Part shown: in pieces, positions 14,753 to 19,883 of the stretch
Layout: each line of letters opens with the position of its first letter
Position numbering within the stretch: position 1 is the first letter of the stretch
Assembly (NCBI GenBank): GCA_018374635.1
Contig: JAHAEW010000060.1
Location: 1 to 19,883 of the forward strand
Direction of reading: 5' to 3'
Origin: Clostridiales bacterium
GTDB lineage: Bacteria; Bacillota; Clostridia; Oscillospirales; Oscillospiraceae
DNA length: 19,883 nt
The notes under the pieces: model-generated
The model's input: the letters and a program-made list of their open reading frames with translations, nothing else
Databases searched by the model: none
What the model was told of the DNA's origin: nothing
Position numbers and translations under genes: made by a program

Positions 14753-15178
14753 TCAGGGGCGGGCCAGCGCCTCGCCCAGGGAGCGGCACTGGGCCAGAGC
14801 GTCCTCGTCGGGGGTCTCGTGTGCCATCAGACCATCCTGACAGAGCTGCGCGCCCGACTGGTCGGCACGCTCCTGCCAGTCGCGCATCCACTGTCCGTCG
14901 CCCCAGCCGTAGGAGCCGAAGAGGGCCACCGGTTTCCCGCTGAGCTTGGACTCCAGCTCGGTGAAGAAGGGCTCAAATTCGCTCTCCTCCAGCACCTCCG
15001 CCCCCATGGCGGGGCAGCCCAGCGCCAGACGCTCATACTTGGCGGCGTCAGCGGCGGTCAGCTCGGAGACCTGGAAAAGGGATACGTCCGCGCCGGCATT
15101 CCGGGCGCCCTCAGCCACAGCCTGAGCCATGGCCTCTGTGTTGCCCGAACCGGACCAGTAGATTACCGCGAGTTGCAT
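14753..15178 (-). CDS. Flavodoxin, short chain
   Basis: A 141-residue FMN electron carrier that can stand in for ferredoxin when iron is scarce. The FMN phosphate loop is WSGSGNTEAMA at 8-18, after the first strand LAVIY. The second flavin loop region is around LGCPAMGAEVLEE, and GSYGWGDGQWMRDW is the typical third block. ATG at 15178 follows AAAGGAGGT by eight bases. A longer reading from 15340 overlaps the upstream gene and is rejected. It lies 31 bases after the DUF3793 gene, in one operon with operators upstream. Confidence 0.95.
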   Translation of the reverse strand: MQLAVIYWSGSGNTEAMAQAVAEGARNAGADVSLFQVSELTAADAAKYERLALGCPAMGAEVLEESEFEPFFTELESKLSGKPVALFGSYGWGDGQWMRDWQERADQSGAQLCQDGLMAHETPDEDALAQCRSLGEALARP

Positions 15179-15209
15179 GTTAAATGACCTCCTTTGATAT
15201 AAGCGTACC

Positions 15210-15797
15210 TCATGCAGCCTGTGGGGTCTGTGCCTGCAACAGCTCCAGCAGGGGCGTCCCGGAAGCCAGACCCCGGCACAGGCGGTCCCGGCACCGGTCA
15301 AAGCGGGCAAAGCAGCCTCTGGCATACGCCACATCGCCATAGACCTTCCAGTATCCGCTCATGCGGCAGCACTCGCCGCCCAGGGCCAGGAAGCCCAGCA
15401 CATCCGCCAGCGGATAGCCCAGGAAAAACCCGATCTCGTGGGGGAAGCCCGCACCGTGGGAGACCCGGCCGCGCAGCAGTACCAGCTGCTCCCGGAGAGA
15501 GCCGCCGGCGGGGTAGCCGCAGCGCAGCAGGCATGCCTGTACCTGCACTGGCGCCAGAGCCGCGCGCAGCAGCTCCGGACGAAAGACCAGCAGCAGCCAC
15601 CGGCGGTTACACTGGCAGAGGGGGAAGAGCCGGACGCCCAGGCGCTCCAGCTGTCTGCCGTAGCAGGCGAGCAGAGCGGGCAGATCCGGATAATCGGTCC
15701 GGGCCAGAGAGACCAGATTGGCTGGTGCGGCGCCAGAGAGGGCGGGGGCGCAGTGAAAGGCGAGCGCCCGTTCAAACGCAGCGGCCTGAGAATGCAT
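15210..15797 (-). CDS. DUF3793 family protein
   Basis: A 195-residue protein of unknown function, rich in Cys and Leu. The C-terminal signature FPHEIGFFLGYPLADVLGFLAL followed by GYWKVYGD and a Cys-containing basic tail is that of DUF3793, which in Clostridia often sits beside flavodoxin or ferrous-iron transport genes. Several Cys (for example in CQCNRR and GECCRMSGY) could bind metal or haem (inference only). ATG at 15797 is set by AAAAGGAG seven bases upstream. It is the first gene of a two-gene operon with a strong promoter and two operators. Confidence 0.88.
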   Translation of the reverse strand: MHSQAAAFERALAFHCAPALSGAAPANLVSLARTDYPDLPALLACYGRQLERLGVRLFPLCQCNRRWLLLVFRPELLRAALAPVQVQACLLRCGYPAGGSLREQLVLLRGRVSHGAGFPHEIGFFLGYPLADVLGFLALGGECCRMSGYWKVYGDVAYARGCFARFDRCRDRLCRGLASGTPLLELLQAQTPQAA

Positions 15798-15816
15798 GGT
15801 AACACTCCTTTTCTAG

Positions 15817-15834
15817 AGTTAGTTCGCGCTAACT
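15817..15834. promoter_or_regulatory. Operator 1, AGTTAG-N6-CTAACT
   Basis: A perfect 6-bp inverted repeat (15817-15822 with 15829-15834) lies in the leader just before the ribosome site of the DUF3793 gene. It has the same arms and spacing as operator 2. Confidence 0.7.
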
Positions 15835-15850
15835 TGTAGGGAAAGAGAAG

Positions 15851-15866
15851 CGGGGGAGCGCCCCCG
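15851..15866. other. Leader hairpin between the two operators
   Basis: CGGGGG and CCCCCG (15851-15856 with 15861-15866) close an AGCG loop in the 5' leader of the DUF3793-flavodoxin transcript. No T-run follows. Confidence 0.45.
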
Positions 15867-15879
15867 GCTAAGGATTCGC

Positions 15880-15899
15880 TAGTTAGCTATAACTAACTA
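15880..15899. promoter_or_regulatory. Operator 2, TAGTTAG-N6-CTAACTA
   Basis: A perfect 7-bp inverted repeat (15880-15886 with 15893-15899). It sits just downstream of the minus-strand -10, covering the expected transcription start. Its core arms equal operator 1, offset by 64 bases (about six helical turns). The TTAG/CTAA arms recall DtxR/IdeR-type metalloregulator sites, though the spacing differs. Confidence 0.75.
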
Positions 15900-15907
15900 C
15901 GTGTATG

Positions 15908-15936
15908 AGAATACCACAGTATGAGTGGTCTGTCAA
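15908..15936 (-). promoter_or_regulatory. Promoter of the DUF3793-flavodoxin operon
   Basis: On the minus strand there is a perfect -35 TTGACA (15936-15931), a 17-base spacer and a -10 TATTCT (15913-15908). Transcription would start near 15901, inside or just before operator 2, so a bound repressor would block it. Confidence 0.85.
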
Positions 15937-16037
15937 GGGGAGATTTTACTTTTTTACAAAAAAGCGAGGAAAAGGCTTCTGTGTACCTTGTGCAAGGAGG
16001 GGAGAGGGAACGTGCAAATTATGTGCAGTTCTCCGCC

Positions 16038-16067
16038 TTGCAGCGGGGAGAAGGCGCGCTCTATAAT
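16038..16067 (+). promoter_or_regulatory. Promoter of the MATE gene
   Basis: There is a -35 TTGCAG (16038-16043), an 18-base spacer and a perfect -10 TATAAT (16062-16067). The start near 16074 leaves a leader of about 65 bases. Between this promoter and the divergent one (15937-16037) I see no gene. Confidence 0.75.
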
Positions 16068-16138
16068 AGTGTCTGCCACATCGGGCAAAGGCTTTTTCCA
16101 GACTCTGTCCGGTACCTGATTTAAGAGAGGATGACCTT

Positions 16139-17512
16139 ATGAGACACCATTCCAGCCGCCCGTCCGGGCGGGGCGGGGCTGGCCAGATCCTGGCCCTGAC
16201 CTGGCCGATCTTTATTGAACTGCTCCTCCAGCTCATGGTGGGTAACGCCGACCAGATGATGGTGGGCTGGCACGATCCCAACGGGGTGGGGGCCATCGGG
16301 AATGCCAACCAGATCACCAATCTGCTGCTGCTGGTCTTTTCCGTGGTGTGCACCGCCTCCATGATCCTGATCTCCCAGTACATCGGCGCAAAGGACACCA
16401 GAAAGGTCAAGCAGATTTACGCGGTCTCGCTGGCCGCCAATCTGGTCTTCGGGCTGGTGGTGAGCCTGTTTCTGCTGATCTTCAGTCCCTGGGTGTTCCG
16501 GCTGATGGGAGTCCAGGCGGTCATGTTCGACCAGGCCTGCCTCTATATGCGCATCATCGGCCTCGGCATGGTCTTTCAGGCGGTCTATCTGACCTTTACC
16601 GCCTTTTTCCGCAGCAGTCAGATGATGAAGGAGACCATGGTGGTCTCAGTGGTCATGAACTGCCTGAACATTGGCGGAAACGCCCTTCTGATCAACGGCG
16701 TCCCGGCGGTGGGGCTGCCAGCCCTGGGTGTGGCTGGTGCGGCCATCTCCAGCGGGATTTCCCGGGTCATGGGAGTGGTTATCATCGGAGTGCTGTTCCG
16801 TATCCGTTTCGGACCGGTGCTCCGGCTGGCAGACCTGCGGCCCTTCCCCTGGGAAGAGCTGCGGCGGCTGCTGCGCATCGGTATCCCCACCGGGGGCGAG
16901 TCGGTCTCCTATAACCTGTCCCAGATCGGGGTACAGACCGTGTGTAATGTATTCCCGGCCTTTGTGGTCAACACCAGAGTGTACGCCACCATGTTCGCCA
17001 ATGTGACCTACCTCTTTGGCTCGGCCATGTCCCAGGCCTGCCAGGTGGTGGTGGCCCGGCTGATGGGCGGGGGAGAGATCGCACAGACCGACCGGCAGGT
17101 CAAGACCGCTGTGCTCCTCTCCACAGGGGTCTCCGCAGCGGTTTCCGTGGCGCTCTATGTCCTGTGTGAGCCGGTCTACCGGATCTTCACCACAGACCCC
17201 CAGGTTCTGGCTCTGGCCAAGACCATCATGCTCATCGAGATCCCCCTGGAGGCGGGACGGGGGATCAACATGGTGATGGTGCGCGCGCTCCAGGCCTGCG
17301 GAGACATCCGCTTTCCGGTCACCATCTGCATCATTGCCGCGTGGATCGTGGGGGTGGGCGGGAGCTACCTCTTCGGTGTGGTATGGGGGATGGGCCTGGC
17401 CGGGCTCTGGATCGCCATGGCGCTGGATGAGCTGATCCGGGCAGGGCTGTTCCTCTGGCGCTGGCACGGCGGGAGCTGGTGCCGCAAGCAGCTGCTGGAA
17501 CCAAACGATTAA
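16139..17512 (+). CDS. MATE family efflux transporter
   Basis: A 457-residue inner-membrane antiporter with about twelve hydrophobic helices in two homologous halves, close to the family's usual 440-460. Typical blocks are LTWPIFIELLLQLMVGNADQMMVG in helix 1, QYIGAKD after helix 2, AFFRSSQMMKETM, the repeat start RIGIPTGGESVSYNLSQ in the second half and a late MVMVRALQACGD. MATE proteins exchange Na+ or H+ for cationic drugs or metabolites; the substrate here is unknown. ATG at 16139 follows GAGAGGAT. It is divergent from the flavodoxin operon and monocistronic. Confidence 0.95.
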   Translation: MRHHSSRPSGRGGAGQILALTWPIFIELLLQLMVGNADQMMVGWHDPNGVGAIGNANQITNLLLLVFSVVCTASMILISQYIGAKDTRKVKQIYAVSLAANLVFGLVVSLFLLIFSPWVFRLMGVQAVMFDQACLYMRIIGLGMVFQAVYLTFTAFFRSSQMMKETMVVSVVMNCLNIGGNALLINGVPAVGLPALGVAGAAISSGISRVMGVVIIGVLFRIRFGPVLRLADLRPFPWEELRRLLRIGIPTGGESVSYNLSQIGVQTVCNVFPAFVVNTRVYATMFANVTYLFGSAMSQACQVVVARLMGGGEIAQTDRQVKTAVLLSTGVSAAVSVALYVLCEPVYRIFTTDPQVLALAKTIMLIEIPLEAGRGINMVMVRALQACGDIRFPVTICIIAAWIVGVGGSYLFGVVWGMGLAGLWIAMALDELIRAGLFLWRWHGGSWCRKQLLEPND

Positions 17513-17519
17513 AAAAGAA

Positions 17520-17560
17520 AGGCGGGGAGACCTCCCAAATGGGACGGTCTCCCCGCCTGC
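17520..17560. terminator. Bidirectional terminator between MATE and the broken secreted-protein gene
   Basis: A 13-bp stem AGGCGGGGAGACC (17520-17532 with 17546-17558) has an inner TCCC/GGGA stem. On the minus strand it is followed by TTTCTTTTTT, a good T-run, so it serves the convergent minus-strand gene best and the MATE gene as well. Confidence 0.75.
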
Positions 17561-17601
17561 TGTATTTGCCGGACCGGTTCCATGGGAGGAAAGCGGCGGC
17601 G

Positions 17602-18013
17602 CTATTTCATCGTAACATACTCCATGCCGGTGAAAGTTCCGGCTCCGGGGTCCCACTCTGCGTTTGCAAGCTCAACCGACAGAACGTATTTCACACTGAT
17701 GTCATTTCCGGAAACGAATCCGATTCCGCTGTCATGCTTTCCGGTAAGGTAGTTGCTGGGCGCTTTGCTTGCAGTCGCAAAAGACTGAGAAATGGGCGGC
17801 CTGCGTTGAAAGCGGGGCGGATGGGTCCGGCTTCATTCTGGCCGTCATGGTAAAGGTCTCCTCGGCCAGGATAACATAGTTTTCCGCATACGCATCGTCC
17901 ATGGTCGCGGTCCCGTGTATCTCCCAGTCGGGAAATTCCAGCGCCATCCCTGCGGTGGTCAGACAGCCCAACACCACCGCGAGAGACGCTGCGGCCCGTA
18001 AAAATCGCTTCAT
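17602..18013 (-). pseudogene. Secreted protein gene broken by a +1 frameshift
   Basis: From ATG 18013 (AAAGGAGAGGG upstream) the frame begins MKRFLRAAASLAVVLGCL and ends its signal peptide near GMALEF, then runs to a stop at 17732. A second frame continues as ATASKAPSNYLTGKHDSG, GIGFVSGNDISVKYVLSVEL and GTFTGMEYVTMK to a stop at 17602. The span of 412 bases is 3n+1. Removing one base at the AAAA run (17779-17782) would join HFSVF to ATASKAPSNY and give about 136 residues. The mature part is polar and unrecognised. The shift could be a real mutation, a sequencing error or, less likely, programmed. A terminator follows in the right orientation, so it was a complete gene. Confidence 0.75.
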
Positions 18014-18090
18014 GCGATCCCTCTCCTTTCATAAGCAGCCTCCCAATGGAAGCCGTCTTCTGTCCGAACAGACGGTACACCGAAAGCCAT
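18010..18090 (-). CDS. Putative 26-residue ORF coupled to the secreted-protein gene
   Basis: It begins MAFGVPSV, ends YERRGIA, and has a strong AGGAGGT site eight bases before ATG 18090. Its TGA overlaps the next ATG by four bases (ATGA), the classic layout for translational coupling. It has no hydrophobic segment and I recognise no family. It may be a leader peptide or a small protein. Support is the ribosome site and the overlap only. Confidence 0.45.
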   Translation of the reverse strand: MAFGVPSVRTEDGFHWEAAYERRGIA

Positions 18091-18116
18091 TGGAACCACC
18101 TCCTATTTGCAGTTTC

Positions 18117-18122
18117 ATTTTA
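18117..18122 (-). promoter_or_regulatory. Putative promoter of the small ORF and secreted protein
   Basis: The minus strand reads TGGTAAAAT, an extended -10 with TAAAAT at 18122-18117. The nearest -35-like TTGTAC is 20 bases away, too far to count firmly, so the call rests on the extended -10. Confidence 0.4.
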
Positions 18123-18264
18123 CCATAGATATCTGGGGTTTTGTACAAAAAATCAATGCTCATGTACGGTAAAGTAACACACAAGAACTTGATGGACAGC
18201 CGGCTTACTATTCCGTTTTAACTTATAGTTAATTTGATAAACAAGGAATTTAATAATCACTCCA

Positions 18265-18293
18265 TTGTGCCTTGAAATACCCTCTGGTATTAT
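18265..18293 (+). promoter_or_regulatory. Putative promoter of the XRE-TPR gene
   Basis: There is a -35 TTGTGC (18265-18270), a 17-base spacer and a -10 TATTAT (18288-18293) with a TGG extension. Upstream, TTAAC-ttata-GTTAA (18218-18232) is a small inverted repeat that could be an operator of the regulator itself. The 18123-18264 stretch otherwise holds no gene. Confidence 0.5.
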
Positions 18294-18315
18294 AGAATTA
18301 CAAAGGAGGTTGGCT

Positions 18316-19449
18316 ATGAAAATCAATCACATTATCCGAGAAAAAAGAAAAGAATTATCATTGACGCAAGAACAAGTTGCGGAATTTTTAGGTATATCAA
18401 CCCCTGCTGTAAATAAGTGGGAAAAAGGAAGCAGCTACCCCGATATAACACTTCTTCCCGCGTTAGCAAGATTATTAAAAACAGACCTCAATACACTTTT
18501 ATCCTTTCAAGATGATTTAAGTGATGTAGAAGTTGTTAATTTCGTAGATGAAGTTGATAAAACTGTTCAAGAAAAGGGTTATGAAACTGCTTTCCAAATG
18601 GCAATTGACAAAATTCATGATTTTCCAACTTGTGAGAATTTAATATATTCTGCGGTTATGTACTTAACTGGAGCACTAATTCTTTATAATATATCGGAGC
18701 CGGAACGGTATGAGAAAGTGTTTGAAGCGTTTTATGAACAATTATCACGCAGTCAGAATACAGAAATAAAAGAAACGGCCACCAGTATGCTGATATCGTA
18801 TAGTTTAAATAGAAAAGATTTCTCTAAAGCAGAGAAACTTATCAATACGCTGCCTTCATCATCCATAGATAAAGAAGAGCGCATTGCTGTTCTTTATACA
18901 GAACAGGGCAAATTTTTAGATGCACTTAAAATATGGGAACATCGAATATTAAATAGCATTACTGAAATTCAGACTGCGCTAATGAATATGTTAGATATTG
19001 CAGTAAAGGAAGAACGAATAGAAGATGCGGATTTTTATGCTGATGTTTATGAGCGGGCATCAAAACTATTTTATGTAACTCAATGGATACCATATAACGC
19101 AAAACTGTCATTGTCTGTTATTAAAAAAGACAAAAAAGGGTGTTTAACAGCACTCAAATCTACATTGACAGCAATGCGTGAAAAATGGAAACCCGAAGAA
19201 AATCCACTTTACAAACATTTAGACAGTTCAGAAACGAATATTTTTTCAGAACGCATTTTAGCTATGCTGCAAGATGAAATGGAAAATGGTAATGAATTTG
19301 CATTTATGGAGAGTAGCCAAGAGTATCAACAGCTTTTGCAAGAACTAAGAAACTGCAACAAATTTGAATTTGTAAAGGTGGAAAATGAGGAATATGGAAC
19401 AAGAAATGAAATGGAAGAAAATAATGAAAAGTTGTATGGAAAATGTTAA
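18316..19449 (+). CDS. XRE-family regulator with C-terminal TPR-like repeats
   Basis: A 377-residue protein. Residues 1-62 are a Cro/C1-type helix-turn-helix (REKRKELSLTQEQVAEFLGI, then STPAVNKWEKGSSYPDITLL). The rest is all-helical with TPR-like pairs (for example around 155-300), the layout of peptide- or partner-sensing regulators of the RRNPP type and of many clostridial XRE-TPR proteins. Codons are strongly AT-rich, unlike all genes left of it, a sign of transfer. ATG at 18316 follows AAAGGAGGT. The last 65 bases overlap the next gene in another frame. Confidence 0.88.
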   Translation: MKINHIIREKRKELSLTQEQVAEFLGISTPAVNKWEKGSSYPDITLLPALARLLKTDLNTLLSFQDDLSDVEVVNFVDEVDKTVQEKGYETAFQMAIDKIHDFPTCENLIYSAVMYLTGALILYNISEPERYEKVFEAFYEQLSRSQNTEIKETATSMLISYSLNRKDFSKAEKLINTLPSSSIDKEERIAVLYTEQGKFLDALKIWEHRILNSITEIQTALMNMLDIAVKEERIEDADFYADVYERASKLFYVTQWIPYNAKLSLSVIKKDKKGCLTALKSTLTAMREKWKPEENPLYKHLDSSETNIFSERILAMLQDEMENGNEFAFMESSQEYQQLLQELRNCNKFEFVKVENEEYGTRNEMEENNEKLYGKC

Positions 19450-19714
19450 AATACACTTTGCTGACATAGACAAAAGCATTGATTTTGGAGCATACATTCA
19501 GCCAGAAAACTATTTTGTATCCTACATTTTTCGCACAAATGCAAAATTAAAATCTGCACGACAAAGCGGACTTACTGAAAGAATAAATTTATATCATAAA
19601 GAGCAGTTAAAAAAACTTAATTATCCAATTCAAGGAATAAAAGATTGTGATTTTGCCTCACAAGAAGAATGTGATGAAAAATATAATGGAAATTGGTATT
19701 ACTATTACAAATAA
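19385..19714 (+). CDS. Small unknown protein overlapping the XRE-TPR gene
   Basis: A 109-residue soluble protein, Lys- and Tyr-rich, with ADIDKSIDFGAYIQPENYFV in the middle and ending CDEKYNGNWYYYYK. No signal peptide or membrane segment is seen and I do not recognise the family. The start is uncertain: ATG 19385 has AAAGGTGG just upstream, but ATG 19424 or 19436 would reduce or remove most of the 65-base overlap with the regulator. It shares the AT-rich composition of its neighbour and is followed by a strong terminator. A regulated target or partner of the XRE protein is the simplest guess. Confidence 0.7.
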   Translation: MRNMEQEMKWKKIMKSCMENVKIHFADIDKSIDFGAYIQPENYFVSYIFRTNAKLKSARQSGLTERINLYHKEQLKKLNYPIQGIKDCDFASQEECDEKYNGNWYYYYK

Positions 19715-19744
19715 CACTCCTTTCTCATAATCGAAAAACGGAGA

Positions 19745-19785
19745 AAACGGGAAAAACCTTGCATATTGCAAGGTTTTTCCCGTTT
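19745..19785. terminator. Perfect 19-bp hairpin ending the XRE operon
   Basis: AAACGGGAAAAACCTTGCA (19745-19763) and its exact complement (19767-19785) have a TAT loop, and the 3' arm includes TTTTT and ends in TTT. It lies immediately before repeat copy 3, as the terminator at 229-266 lies next to copy 1. Confidence 0.75.
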
Positions 19786-19883
19786 CAGACTGTCGATAAA
19801 GTATATTTCTTCGATTTATGCTGCAAGAGCCTCGCAGAGTTCCGCCGTCCCGCAGACGGCGGAAGAGGGTCAAATCGTGTTTT
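19786..19883 (+). repeat. Structured dispersed repeat, copy 3 (cut by the window edge)
   Basis: It is a near match, in inverted orientation, to 133-228. Shared blocks include ATAAAGTATATTTCTTCGAT, TTATGCTGCAAGAGCCTCGC and GAAGAGGGTCAAATCGTGTT. Hairpin A is TTCCGCCGTC/GACGGCGGAA (19840-19849 with 19855-19864). The element continues past the end of the window. Confidence 0.85.

Noticed and set aside
17732..18013. Complete 93-residue secreted protein
   Set aside because: The frame loses coherence after residue about 80, while another frame continues smoothly to a stop just before a terminator; a frameshift fits better.

Overview
The window looks like chromosomal DNA of a high-GC, endospore-forming gut clostridium of the Oscillospiraceae/Flavonifractor-Lawsonibacter type. 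This is inferred from the spoIIGA-sigE sporulation pair, strong AGGAGG-type ribosome binding sites, canonical TTGnnn/TATAAT promoters, a DUF3793-flavodoxin pair and very GC-rich codon use. No rRNA, tRNA, CRISPR array or transposase was seen.

Layout. Positions 1-231 hold one copy of a structured dispersed repeat. Positions 269-3543 are on the minus strand: glutaminyl-tRNA synthetase (glnS), a threonine-aldolase-type PLP enzyme and a small PsiE-like membrane protein. Divergent from glnS is a nitrogen operon at 3767-6618: glnA, an ANTAR-domain RNA-binding regulator, and dapF. The glnA leader carries two hexaloop hairpins followed by a terminator that overlaps the second one, the arrangement expected of an ANTAR antitermination target. 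A second repeat copy and a terminator (6658-6861) precede spoIIGA-sigE. Next come a cytidylate-kinase-like gene, a split transketolase with a HAD phosphatase, a D-2-hydroxyacid dehydrogenase and an MFS transporter. Convergent with the last of these is a minus-strand DUF3793-flavodoxin operon whose upstream region has two identical AGTTAG-N6-CTAACT operators. A MATE efflux gene is divergent from that operon.

The right end (about 17.6-19.8 kb) is accessory. A secreted-protein gene on the minus strand is broken by one extra base and is preceded by an overlapping 26-codon ORF. After it, base composition drops sharply to AT-rich in an XRE-TPR regulator that overlaps a small unknown gene, which suggests recent acquisition. 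A third copy of the repeat, inverted relative to the first, runs off the right edge. Both edges lie inside this repeat, so the window may be a whole contig broken at repeats.

The most interesting signals are the glnA/ANTAR autoregulatory circuit (RNA target and presumed RNA-binding protein in one operon), the three-copy repeat whose hairpin stems differ by compensatory changes, and the twin operators of the flavodoxin operon. All functional statements come from reading the sequence and from family knowledge; no database search was run.
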